Below are positions 28,280-36,335 of a stretch of DNA of 64,000 nucleotides, one piece after another. The stretch is from Bifidobacterium crudilactis. GTDB lineage: Bacteria > Actinomycetota > Actinomycetes > Actinomycetales > Bifidobacteriaceae. The position numbers were made by a program, and so were the translations under genes. The notes under the pieces were generated by a model that did no database searches, was not told where the DNA came from, and saw only the letters and a list, made by a program, of their open reading frames with translations. Location: positions 1,548,634-1,612,633 of the forward strand of contig NZ_JHAL01000002.1 in NCBI RefSeq assembly GCF_000738005.1. The letters are read 5' to 3'. How positions within the stretch are numbered: position 1 is the stretch's first letter; every line of letters begins with the position of its first letter.

Positions 28280-29464
28280 ATGTCAACGTCGCACCAACAA
28301 CCACACGGGTCTTCTCGTTTTGGTCTGCGCCCGATGCTGCCCCGAGATCCTCGAGAGACGCATCGCTCGGCCAGCTCTTTGGAGCTCTTTTTCGACCTGG
28401 TCTTCGTGGTGGCCGTTTCCTTCGCCTCGCAACGACTTCACAACCTCGAGTCGACAGGCCATATCGGCAACAGTCTGATGATGTATGCGATGGTATTCTT
28501 CGCCATCTGGTGGGCGTGGATGAACTTCTCCTGGTTCGCCACGTCCTTCGCCACCGACGATTGGCTGTACAGGGTAATGACCATAGTCCAGATGGTCGGC
28601 GCCCTGGTGCTTGCCGCAGGAGTGCCGGAGGGAATGGACGAGGGCAATCTGACCATCGTCACTCTGGGCTATGTGCTGATGCGATTGGCGATGGTCGGGC
28701 AGTGGCTGCGAGCGAGCGCCTCCAGCGAGGAGTTTCGTGGAACCGCAATCCGATATGTCATCGGCGTGGTCGCTGTGCAGATTGCCTGGCTGCTGCGACT
28801 CGCCTTGCCCGCGAATCTGGCGATTGTCAGCTTTGCCATATTGGCGGCTGCGGAAATCGCAGTGCCCTTATTGGCGGAATCCCATCGAACGACACCCTGG
28901 AATCCCGGCCACATCACCGACCGTTATGGTGCCTTCACTCTTATCGTTCTCGGTGAATCCATTCTGGCGGCAGCCAATGTGTTGGTTGATGCTCTGGGTC
29001 GTGGTGAGCATATAGCCCGGTTGCTGACACTGGCAGCATGCGGGATTCTGATGGCGGCGGGCATGTGGTGGGTGTATTTCGCCCGTGACCAGAACAGGCA
29101 GATATTGGGCAATCGTTCCACGATGTTCTTCGCTTATGGGCATTATCTGATTTTCGCCGCTGCAGGAGCCTTCTCGGCAGGCATCGAACTATTGGTGGAC
29201 GCATTGGAAGGCTCGGGAATGGCCGCAAGATTGGCTCCTGCAGCTCTTGGACTCCCTGTACTGATATTCCTTGCAGGCGTGTGGGTGTTAATGCTGCGCC
29301 ATTGCCTCGGACGCGCCGGAGACATCTGGTACGCCCTCGGTGTGGGTGTTGTCGCGCTGAGTTGTTTCCTCTACCCGCAGATGTCGCCTATCGGCACCAC
29401 AATCGTTGTGATTCTGGCGGTCATTGGCACTGAGATACGGCGCAACGGCGAAGAGGAGTCTTGA
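28280..29464 (+). CDS. ltrA: Low temperature requirement protein A (LtrA) homologue
   Basis: Integral membrane protein of 394 residues with about ten to twelve helices. The family signature SLELFFDLVFVVAVS lies near residue 32, and ITDRYGAFTLIVLGESIL near residue 215 carries the conserved acidic/Gly pattern. The ATG follows GGGAGAG. LtrA was named for a Listeria cold-growth mutant, and its molecular role is unknown. Its 3' end faces nrdG convergently across a 329-bp region full of repeats. Confidence 0.85.
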   Translation: MSTSHQQPHGSSRFGLRPMLPRDPRETHRSASSLELFFDLVFVVAVSFASQRLHNLESTGHIGNSLMMYAMVFFAIWWAWMNFSWFATSFATDDWLYRVMTIVQMVGALVLAAGVPEGMDEGNLTIVTLGYVLMRLAMVGQWLRASASSEEFRGTAIRYVIGVVAVQIAWLLRLALPANLAIVSFAILAAAEIAVPLLAESHRTTPWNPGHITDRYGAFTLIVLGESILAAANVLVDALGRGEHIARLLTLAACGILMAAGMWWVYFARDQNRQILGNRSTMFFAYGHYLIFAAAGAFSAGIELLVDALEGSGMAARLAPAALGLPVLIFLAGVWVLMLRHCLGRAGDIWYALGVGVVALSCFLYPQMSPIGTTIVVILAVIGTEIRRNGEEES

Positions 29465-29543
29465 CGCAAGGGTTCTCATCCCCTGCAGGCACGGGCTTTG
29501 GCATAGAAAACGTGCAAATTCCCACTCGCCTTCATCGCTTCGC

Positions 29544-29657
29544 CGTTTGTGTAGGGATTTTCATATACATACGGCCCTGAACAGCTTGAAAATGGCGGAA
29601 TACCGTCAAGCGGTTTCCTCGAAGAACAAGATCTCAGCAATAATCCCTACACAAACG
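29544..29657. repeat. Inverted-end intergenic element, copy C
   Basis: A 114-bp element with the best-matching ends of the four copies: CGTTTGTGTAGGGATT at left and its exact inverse AATCCCTACACAAACG at right (16 bp each). The interior is unrelated to the other copies. It lies between convergent ltrA and nrdG. Confidence 0.85.
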
Positions 29658-29713
29658 CACCTATTCTCGGCACCGGCGCTCCCCCGAAAACTCCGCACTT
29701 CCCGACCATACGA

Positions 29714-29777
29714 AACTGTGCGTGTGCGCATGTGAAGCGCACAAATCGCGCATCCTCACGTGTGCATACGCACAGTT
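29714..29777. repeat. 64-nt imperfect palindrome before nrdG 3' end
   Basis: AACTGTGCGT at left and ACGCACAGTT at right are perfect 10-bp inverted arms. The pairing continues inward with few mismatches to about 23 bp, and a nested GTGCGC/GCGCAC hairpin occupies part of the loop. It may terminate nrdG or ltrA transcripts. GAAACTGTGCG also occurs twice near 13412-13435. Confidence 0.55.
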
Positions 29778-29793
29778 CACATCGAATCAGCCG

Positions 29794-30507
29794 CTACGCC
29801 TTCTGCTCTTCGTCGCGGTCTTTGCCATAGAGTTCCGGGATAAAGCGCTCCTGATCGTGCAGCTTGGCCCAGATTACGGGCTCACCCGCAGCGAGAGAAC
29901 GTTTCACATCAATCACCCGCTGATTCGAGGAACCTCTGAATTGCAGCAGGCTGTTCTTCTCCGACTCCAGATAGCGTCCGTCGACCAGCACATCGACATC
30001 AGCCAGCAGCTCAGCCTTGTCGGGAGTCTCGCCGGAACGCATCAACTCCTCCCATGTGTAGCCCGTCCAGCACCAGATGTCCTTGCTCTGCCCGAAGCGC
30101 TCACGGATCTTATGCACCAGCGGATTGAGCATCGGCGTATTGAGCATCGGCTCACCGCCGAGCAAGGTCAGACCCTGCACATAGGGCAGAGCCATATCGG
30201 CCAATATCCGCTCCTCAAGTTCAGGCGTGTAGGGATGCCCCGCACGGAAATTCCATATCGAAGCATTCCAGCAGCCTTCGCAATGAAACGGACAGCCGCT
30301 GACGTAGATGGAACAGCGGATGCCTTCGCCGTCGGTGACCACGAAGCGCTTGTAATCGGCGACGATACCTCTGCTGAGTTTGCGTCCGTCCCACTGTCCT
30401 GCCCTGGGATTGTTCGTCAGACCGGATGGCACTCCCGGTCCACGTCCCGCCTCTCCGTGGGCGAAATCACGGCGCCCAGGGGCGGTTGCGATGAATGCGT
30501 CACCCAT
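29794..30507 (-). CDS. nrdG: Anaerobic ribonucleotide reductase activating enzyme
   Basis: Radical-SAM enzyme of 237 residues that installs the glycyl radical on NrdD. The cluster motif CPFHCEGC (CX3CX2C) is preceded by YVSGC in the usual position, and LLGGEPM is the SAM-binding GGE motif. The N-terminal ~45 residues (Ala/Gly/Arg-rich) are longer than in E. coli NrdG (154 residues), as is the C-terminal part (about 40 residues). The start is placed at the ATG following GGTGAG. It lies 24 bp downstream of nrdD, so the two are one operon. Confidence 0.93.
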   Translation of the reverse strand: MGDAFIATAPGRRDFAHGEAGRGPGVPSGLTNNPRAGQWDGRKLSRGIVADYKRFVVTDGEGIRCSIYVSGCPFHCEGCWNASIWNFRAGHPYTPELEERILADMALPYVQGLTLLGGEPMLNTPMLNPLVHKIRERFGQSKDIWCWTGYTWEELMRSGETPDKAELLADVDVLVDGRYLESEKNSLLQFRGSSNQRVIDVKRSLAAGEPVIWAKLHDQERFIPELYGKDRDEEQKA

Positions 30508-30531
30508 CACAGCTCACCCCCGTTCTCATCT

Positions 30532-32946
30532 TTACTTGGCGTCATCCCACCATTCCCTGGTGGATCCGTCCTTGAGCACCACATGCCCCGTCTCACCGGC
30601 CATGTGCTTGACGCGATGGGCAATCTCCTCATGACGTCCATGCACCATCGGGCGCTGAACCGGATTGCCGAGGTATCCGCAGGTTCTCTTGGTCACATTG
30701 CATTTGGCGGGATCGCTGTTGCCGCACTCCGGGCATTTGAATCCTTCTTCGGTGGGCTCGAAGTCGCCTTCGAATCCACACTCGAAGCAGTGGTCTATCG
30801 GGGTGTTCGTCCCCAGATACCCTATGCCGATACCGTAGGCGAAGTCCCAGACGGCCTCAAGAGCCTTCGGGTTCTGTTGCAAGGTCGGGAACTCACAGTA
30901 GTTGATGAAACCACCGCTGGCGAGATACGGGAAGTCACGCTCATATGTGAGCTTCTCCATAGGTGTCGGACGCAGCCAGACAGGATAGTGGAAGCTGTTG
31001 GTGTAGAAGTCATGATCGGTCACGCCTTCCACGGAGCCGAACTTCTCCTTGTCCAAACGGGCGAAACGATCCGTCAGGCTTTCCGCCGGCGTGGAGTACA
31101 CCGAGTAATGATACCGCTCGGTCTTGGCCCACTGCGCGCAGAGCTGGTTCATCCTACGCACGATGCTGAGCGCGAATTCCTTGCCGTCCTCGTCCCAGGA
31201 ATGGTCCTTCATCCAATCCTTGCCGAAGAACACCGCGGTCGCCTCATACAGACCGATGTAGCCCAGTGAAATGGTCGAACGCTCATCGCGGAAGAGCGAG
31301 TCCACTTTTTCACTCGGATCAAGACGGCCGAAGGCACCGTATTGGAAGAGCGTGGGAGCATTGATCGGAGTGGCCTGCTTGCATCGCATGATGCGGAACT
31401 GCATCGCATGATGCGCCACATCCATCCGCTGGTCGAATATCTTCCAGAAACGATCCTTGTCACCACGTGATTCCAAGGCGATACGAGGGATGTTGACGGT
31501 GACCACACCCAGATTCATGCGGCCGTCCTCGACGTCCTCGCCAGTCTTCGGGTCGATCCAGCCCTGCAGGAAGCTGCGGCATCCCATCGGAGCCTTGAAG
31601 GAACCGGTGATCTTCACGATGTTGTCGTAGAACACGACGTCCGGATACATGCGCTTGGTGGCGCATTCGAGCGCGAGTTCCTTAAGATCGTAGTTCGGAT
31701 CGCCCTCGTCGGCGTTGATGCCGTGTTTGATGGTGAACACCAGCTTCGGGAAGATCGCCGTATGACGTTCCTTGCCGAGACCGCGAATTCTGATCAGCAG
31801 AATTGCACGTTGGATTTCCCTGGAGAACCAGGACTGTCCCAAACCGAAACCTACCGTGACGAAAGGCGTCTGACCGTTGCTGACGCGATTCGAATTGATC
31901 TGATATTCCATCGTCTGCATAGCGTCGTAAATGTTCTTACGCGTAAGAATCTTGGCATATTCCTGACGTACCTGCTCAAGCTCGGAAACGTCGCTATCGA
32001 ATGGGGTATCCGCCGGCAGCGCCTCACGATTCTCGAAATGCAGCCATCCCGGTTCCTTGGCCTTGAGGTTCTCGACGCTTTGACGCGCCACCTCAATCGG
32101 AGCGTTGTCGGGGATAACGGCCTGTGCCATATCGAGATTCTTGCGATAATCCAAGCGGGCGTATGGTTCGAGCATCTCGTCGCAACGGTTGACGGTCTGA
32201 CCGCCATACTGGCACCCGGCAATATCCTTGATGATCTGGGTGATTTGCGTCGAGGCGGTGCCGATGGACTTCGGAGAATCCATCATCGCGTTGCCCAACG
32301 CGAAACCGTGCTTCAGCATGTCACCGAAGTCGGGCAGCGAGCAGTTGGTCATCGGCGTGAAAGGCGAGTAATCGGCGTCGTGGAAGTGTATATCGCCTTT
32401 GAGATGAGCATTGGCCACCTCTTTCGGCAGCATATTGAGCGCGGAGGCCTTGCTCACCGCACCTGCCAGCAAATCTCGCTGAGTGGCGTAGACGTTGCTG
32501 TCTTTGTTGGCATTCTCGCGGACGAGGGTCTCATCCTTGCTGGTCAGTCGATTCACTGCCTCGTTGACGTCAGTGGCCTTGGCGCGATCGATGTCGCGGC
32601 TCAGACGGTATGTCGTGTAGGAACGCGCTATTTCATAGTGGTGACCGTTGATAAGCGCATGCTCGACAAGGTTCTGGATATCCTCGATCTTGACTGGCTT
32701 GGTGTACCTGTCTCGAACCTCGCCTTCGACCTGTTCGGCGATGGCGTGAATGGTCTGGCTCTCCTGAGGGCCTACTTCCTCACCGGCATCCTGATATGCC
32801 GATTCGACGGCACTGACGATATTGACGGGGTCGAAATCGACGATTCGTCCGTCCCTCTTCTCCACAAGAAGTCCCGCAGTCTTCTGACCGTCTTCGGAAC
32901 CTTCTTCAACAACGCTCTCGGCGTTATCCAGCAGCTGACTCTCCAT
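30532..32946 (-). CDS. nrdD: Anaerobic ribonucleoside-triphosphate reductase
   Basis: Class III ribonucleotide reductase (804 residues), which makes deoxynucleotides without oxygen. An ATP-cone lies near residues 27-115 (VEKRDGRIVDFDP). The catalytic barrel follows, then a zinc site with CFECG and CPECG near residues 725-750, and the glycyl radical loop RTCGYLGNPVQRP near residue 768, whose first Gly carries the radical. The start at 32946 follows AGGTGG; the frame is open six codons further to a GTG. Two NrdR-like boxes lie 78-121 bp upstream. The pair nrdD-nrdG suits an anaerobe or facultative anaerobe. Confidence 0.96.
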   Translation of the reverse strand: MESQLLDNAESVVEEGSEDGQKTAGLLVEKRDGRIVDFDPVNIVSAVESAYQDAGEEVGPQESQTIHAIAEQVEGEVRDRYTKPVKIEDIQNLVEHALINGHHYEIARSYTTYRLSRDIDRAKATDVNEAVNRLTSKDETLVRENANKDSNVYATQRDLLAGAVSKASALNMLPKEVANAHLKGDIHFHDADYSPFTPMTNCSLPDFGDMLKHGFALGNAMMDSPKSIGTASTQITQIIKDIAGCQYGGQTVNRCDEMLEPYARLDYRKNLDMAQAVIPDNAPIEVARQSVENLKAKEPGWLHFENREALPADTPFDSDVSELEQVRQEYAKILTRKNIYDAMQTMEYQINSNRVSNGQTPFVTVGFGLGQSWFSREIQRAILLIRIRGLGKERHTAIFPKLVFTIKHGINADEGDPNYDLKELALECATKRMYPDVVFYDNIVKITGSFKAPMGCRSFLQGWIDPKTGEDVEDGRMNLGVVTVNIPRIALESRGDKDRFWKIFDQRMDVAHHAMQFRIMRCKQATPINAPTLFQYGAFGRLDPSEKVDSLFRDERSTISLGYIGLYEATAVFFGKDWMKDHSWDEDGKEFALSIVRRMNQLCAQWAKTERYHYSVYSTPAESLTDRFARLDKEKFGSVEGVTDHDFYTNSFHYPVWLRPTPMEKLTYERDFPYLASGGFINYCEFPTLQQNPKALEAVWDFAYGIGIGYLGTNTPIDHCFECGFEGDFEPTEEGFKCPECGNSDPAKCNVTKRTCGYLGNPVQRPMVHGRHEEIAHRVKHMAGETGHVVLKDGSTREWWDDAK

Positions 32947-33023
32947 AAATCTCTTCCACCTCACACTGACGGAACTACATGTCTGTCATTTATCCAACAA
33001 CCCAAACGATACCACCGCCATCA

Positions 33024-33067
33024 CCATATCTAGGGATGAATATGCAAATAATCCCCATATGTAGGGT
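33024..33067 (-). promoter_or_regulatory. Two tandem NrdR-like boxes upstream of nrdDG
   Basis: Box 1 (33024-33036) reads CCATATCTAGGGA and box 2 (33055-33067) reads CCATATGTAGGGT. They match at 11 of 13 positions and start exactly 31 bp apart, about three helical turns, which is the spacing known for paired NrdR sites. Each contains the near-palindromic core of NrdR boxes (CCATATNTAGGG). They lie 78-121 bp before the nrdD start. NrdR would repress nrdDG when dATP is abundant. The nrdR gene is not in this window. Confidence 0.7.
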
Positions 33068-33244
33068 TTTTATGAAATTCCTGAGAACAGCGCAATCAAC
33101 CAGATTGCAGAAACCGCACCATGATGCCCCTCCGGGCACACCCCGAACAAGACACGCCGGACATTCCGCACGGGCCGGTCGACAGGATGCGCTTTCACCT
33201 CCCCGCCGGCATCGACAAAGCGCTCCGCCATGCGAGCTACGAAG

Positions 33245-33979
33245 CTAGAGGGTTCTGCTTTGAGTCCAGGGCGCCTTCGAATTGCGCAGCCGGAGGGAAA
33301 GCAGGGTGCATACCAGTATGACGACGAAAGTGATGACCAGAACCAGTCGATATTCAAGGTATCGAATAACCAGAGTCCCGATAATCGCACCGGAGACCAT
33401 GCTCAGGATGGAAGCAGAGCGGCGCCTCAACTGCCCGCGTCCGGACCCCTCCTTACTGAGATCCGACGCGATTCCGGTCATCGTCAAGGTCAGCACCGTA
33501 GTCGTCATATCCGGTACCTTCAATGCGCGAACCGTCGAATTCTGCAAACCGAAGGAGGCTGCAAGCAATACGGTGAGAATCTGCATGGTGACGGTCTCTT
33601 CGATAGGCATGATGAAGGCAATCAGCAGGGCCACCGCAACTACCACATCCTGCAACACCAGGGATGCGAGAAGATGCCGGCCACGATGCCTGCCGAAGGC
33701 CTTGATGAGCAGCCCTCCGGATGCTGCGGCTATCAGAAAGGGCACAAGCGCCAGAACGTACGATTCCCAGAAAAAGCCGGGGGCACCTCCGAGCGCAAAG
33801 CCCAGGAACATGAGGCTGCCGGTGATGTTCGCCACGAACACTCTGCCTAGGAGCAGATAGCTGAAGGCATCCACCAGACCGGTCACGAAAGTCAGCATGG
33901 TCAGTAGCAAAGGCAATGGCCCATCCTGCTCATCCGAAGATACGACAGTGCGGTACATGGTGCCGAACTTAGTGTTCAC
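33245..33979 (-). CDS. DUF1275 (YoaK-type) membrane protein
   Basis: Membrane protein of about 244 residues with six hydrophobic helices. The family signature near the N-terminus, LLTMLTFVTGLVDAFSYLLLGRVFVANITGS (in two parts), is clear, as is ASFGLQNSTVRALKVPDMTTTVLT in the middle with its conserved Asn and Thr. The start is set at the GTG at 33979, since AGGGGA lies six bases upstream. Function is unknown; members have been proposed as transporters. It is upstream of nrdD but separated from it by 298 bp with the NrdR boxes, so it is a separate unit. Confidence 0.8.
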   Translation of the reverse strand: MNTKFGTMYRTVVSSDEQDGPLPLLLTMLTFVTGLVDAFSYLLLGRVFVANITGSLMFLGFALGGAPGFFWESYVLALVPFLIAAASGGLLIKAFGRHRGRHLLASLVLQDVVVAVALLIAFIMPIEETVTMQILTVLLAASFGLQNSTVRALKVPDMTTTVLTLTMTGIASDLSKEGSGRGQLRRRSASILSMVSGAIIGTLVIRYLEYRLVLVITFVVILVCTLLSLRLRNSKAPWTQSRTL

Positions 33980-34081
33980 GTTCACTCCCCTAGCTGACAA
34001 CAACGCCGACACTCCAACCATACGTGACCAGCCGAGCACAACTCAATGACGAGCAGCTCGGCAAGCCCCTCGCGCTTCGCC

Positions 34082-34087
34082 TATAAT
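34082..34087 (+). promoter_or_regulatory. Consensus -10 element of the NMT1-type operon
   Basis: A perfect TATAAT lies 184 bp upstream of the TTG start of the substrate-binding protein. No good -35 (TTGACA-like) is visible at 16-18 bp; CGGCAA is the best candidate. Transcription from here would give a leader of about 170 nt. Confidence 0.5.
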
Positions 34088-34093
34088 GACTAT

Positions 34094-34265
34094 GTTCGCG
34101 CGGTTGGTGGCAGCAGCCGTGCCTTTGAGGTTTATCAGCAACCGCACCCTCCTCTCAGAGGAGCAATGCGGAGGTCTGGTGCATCGCGCGGGCTTCTTTC
34201 ACCTTCCCGTCGCGGTTCACCGGACCTGAACGCGCGGAACGCGCAGAAGGCAAGGTGAAACAGAG
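34094..34265 (+). ncRNA. Structured leader RNA, riboswitch-like, unknown class
   Basis: The predicted 5' leader can fold into a closed multi-helix domain. TTCGCGCG near 34097 pairs with CGCGCGGG near 34187. Inside that helix, GGTTG/CAACC encloses a small GGCA/TGCC hairpin, and GCACC/GGTGC encloses a CTCCTC/GAGGAG hairpin. After this domain, TTTCACCTT (34199-34207) is complementary to AAGGTGAAA (34251-34259), which contains the ribosome-binding site of the TTG start, and GGTTCACC near 34217 is a competing partner. This layout is that of a translational switch. It lacks the CTGAGA and CCTGAT blocks of TPP riboswitches and the FMN riboswitch core, so the ligand is unknown. Confidence 0.45.
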
Positions 34266-35351
34266 TTGGGAATACGTTCACGAGGGAAGAGCATCGCACG
34301 CGTCGTCGCAGCGGCATGCGGATTGGCGCTGGTCGCGGCATCCGCGGCATGCGGAGGCACGAACAGCGGTAGCGGAGATGAACCGGTGACCTTCATGCTC
34401 GACTGGACTCCGAATACGAACCATGTGGGGATATACGCGGCCCAATCACTCGGATATTACAAAGACGCGGGCATCAACGTCAACATCCTGCCCACTGCTC
34501 AGGCGGGCGCCGAGACCTCGGTTGAGAACGGTGTCGCCGACATCGGCTTCACCACTCTGAGCAATGTGGCGGCATTCAATGCGCAAGGCGCATCCCTGCG
34601 CTATGTATTCGACCTCACGCAGAAGCCTGTGGCCCGTTGGTGCTCGCTTGCTTCAAGAACGGATATACAGACTCCCAAGGATTTCGACGGCAAGACCTTC
34701 GTGAGCTTCGGATCTGCCGAGCAGACGGCGGTAATCAGACAGATGATCAAATCCGCCGGAGGAAACGGCAACTTCCAAACGGCGACGGCCGGCACGAATA
34801 CCTTCCAGACCCTGAGCAGCGGGAAAGGCGACTTCGGAGGCTTCTACGTCACATGGGAGAACGTGGAGAGCAAACTCAACGGCCCTGCCCTGAACTGCTT
34901 CGTCGCCTCGGATTGGGGAGTCCCCGGCAACCCCGACCAACTCGGTTTCGCAGTGAACTCTTCCTGGCTCAACAACACCAAGAATCAGAAGAAGCTGCAG
35001 TCCTTCATCACCGCCACCATCAAGGGATATGATTATGCCCTCTCACATCCGGATACCGCTGCCGACCTGCTGGTAAAACAAGCCAAGGAAGCCAATCTCG
35101 ACGCCACGCTTGCCAAAACCTCGATGGAGGACATCGTCAAGGGCGGGTATTGGACCGGCAAGGAGAACGGCACATCGCTTTCCGGGAAGTTGAATGTGCA
35201 GGAGAGTCAGGACTATCTGAATTTCCAGCAGTCCGCCGGGACCTATACCGATGCGTCCGGAAACAAGATAGACAAGGCTCCGCAGGCTTCCGAGCTGTCC
35301 ACCAACAGCTACGTGGACACCGCAGCCTCGAACGCCCATGCGCAACAATAA
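34266..35351 (+). CDS. ABC transporter substrate-binding lipoprotein (NMT1/THI5-like)
   Basis: Extracellular solute-binding protein. The first ~28 residues form a lipoprotein signal: basic start RSRGKS, a hydrophobic stretch, and the lipobox SAAC with Cys at about residue 28. The mature part begins with the family signature FMLDWTPNTNHVGIY, as in ThiY, and contains AQAGAETSVENGVADIGFTTLS near residue 80. The product has 361 residues. Proteins of this group bind pyrimidine (thiamine precursor), riboflavin or related compounds; which one applies here is not known. The start is TTG with GGTGA seven to eight bases upstream, inside a helix of the leader. The permease gene overlaps its end by 14 bp. 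Confidence 0.85.
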   Translation: MGIRSRGKSIARVVAAACGLALVAASAACGGTNSGSGDEPVTFMLDWTPNTNHVGIYAAQSLGYYKDAGINVNILPTAQAGAETSVENGVADIGFTTLSNVAAFNAQGASLRYVFDLTQKPVARWCSLASRTDIQTPKDFDGKTFVSFGSAEQTAVIRQMIKSAGGNGNFQTATAGTNTFQTLSSGKGDFGGFYVTWENVESKLNGPALNCFVASDWGVPGNPDQLGFAVNSSWLNNTKNQKKLQSFITATIKGYDYALSHPDTAADLLVKQAKEANLDATLAKTSMEDIVKGGYWTGKENGTSLSGKLNVQESQDYLNFQQSAGTYTDASGNKIDKAPQASELSTNSYVDTAASNAHAQQ

Positions 35352-36150
35352 TGGCCCTGGTATGAACGCATCACCTGCACGCCATCGACAAAGCGGCCAC
35401 CTTGCAATCTGGCTGCTGCCGTCATCCCTGCTGATAGTCATACTGTTGGCCGTATGGGAAGCGGCTGTGCGATATTCCGGCATATCCCCCCGAACGGTTC
35501 CTGCACCTAGCGCCATCGCCTCCGCGACCGTGGAAACCTGGCCCGGGCTCATGGAGGCAAGCGCGGTCACCGCCTATGAAGGAATTCTGGGCTTCGCGGC
35601 AGCGGTCGTCCTCGGTGTCGGCATCGGCATGGCCATGTATGTCTGGAGAGGTCTGCGAGCCAGCGTCTATCCTCTTCTTGCCGGAGCCCAGACCATCCCA
35701 CTGATCACCATAGCTCCGCTATTCATCATCTGGTTCGGTTTCGAACCTTCAGGAAAAATCGTCATCACTGCGGTCTTCGCGATATTCCCCATTGCCGTGC
35801 AGACGCTTCGGGGTTTGAGCGCCGTCCCCCGGTTCTTCTCCGATGTGGCTTTGACCTGCGGTGCCACTCGCTCATGGACGTTATGGCATGTGACGTTGCG
35901 AGTCGCCGCGCCACAGATATTCACCGGCTTGCGGGTCAGTGCGGCATATGTCTTCGCTACGGCAGCCACCGCCGAATATCTCGGAGCACGCAACGGACTT
36001 GGCATATGGCTGCAGGCGGCTTTCAATTCCTTCAGAACTCCGCTGATTTTTTCCGCCACCCTGGTGATCGTCGTGCTCACCGGCCTGCTGCTTGGGCTGA
36101 TCAGCCTTGCTGAATTGCTGGTGATCGGGGCCGACAACCAGGATTCATGA
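35338..36150 (+). CDS. ABC transporter permease (ThiX/SsuC-like)
   Basis: Inner-membrane permease of 270 residues with about six helices and the EAA loop typical of binding-protein-dependent importers (DVALTCGATRSWTLWHVTLRVAAPQIFTGL, in order, near residues 166-195). The frame begins at an ATG inside the end of the binding-protein gene; a second Met at 35362 is also possible. Neither has a ribosome-binding site, which suggests translational coupling. No ATPase gene follows. The next gene is 185 bp away and unrelated, so the pair must share an ATPase encoded elsewhere. Confidence 0.85.
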   Translation: MRNNNGPGMNASPARHRQSGHLAIWLLPSSLLIVILLAVWEAAVRYSGISPRTVPAPSAIASATVETWPGLMEASAVTAYEGILGFAAAVVLGVGIGMAMYVWRGLRASVYPLLAGAQTIPLITIAPLFIIWFGFEPSGKIVITAVFAIFPIAVQTLRGLSAVPRFFSDVALTCGATRSWTLWHVTLRVAAPQIFTGLRVSAAYVFATAATAEYLGARNGLGIWLQAAFNSFRTPLIFSATLVIVVLTGLLLGLISLAELLVIGADNQDS

Positions 36151-36335
36151 GTATCGCTGGCATGCACGTTCCGGCAGCATTGCCGTAATCTACAATTATC
36201 CGTAACCACAAACACCATGATTTCAGCACCACGGTGTCACAACAACGGTGTCACCACCGCCGACGTTTACCGCCGACGTGACGTACAAGTCGGTTTCCGA
36301 AGTACACGTCATCAATGAGAGAGCGAAGGAAGCGC

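Larger units (their letters stand above)
29465..29793. other. Convergent intergenic region with two repeat elements
   Basis: This 329-bp stretch between the 3' ends of ltrA and nrdG has no supported gene. It holds inverted-end element C (29544-29657), a short CGCTCCCCCGAAA module (about 29683-29696) also seen near 13402, and a 64-nt imperfect palindrome (29714-29777). Confidence 0.7.

Noticed and set aside
34094..34265. TPP riboswitch or SRP RNA in the leader of the NMT1-type operon
   Set aside because: The TPP blocks (CTGAGA, ACCC, CCTGAT) are missing in the right order on the plus strand; a CTGAGA on the minus strand has no partner blocks. The GGTCCGG stretch on the minus strand lacks the GGAAG/AGCAG pattern of SRP RNA.
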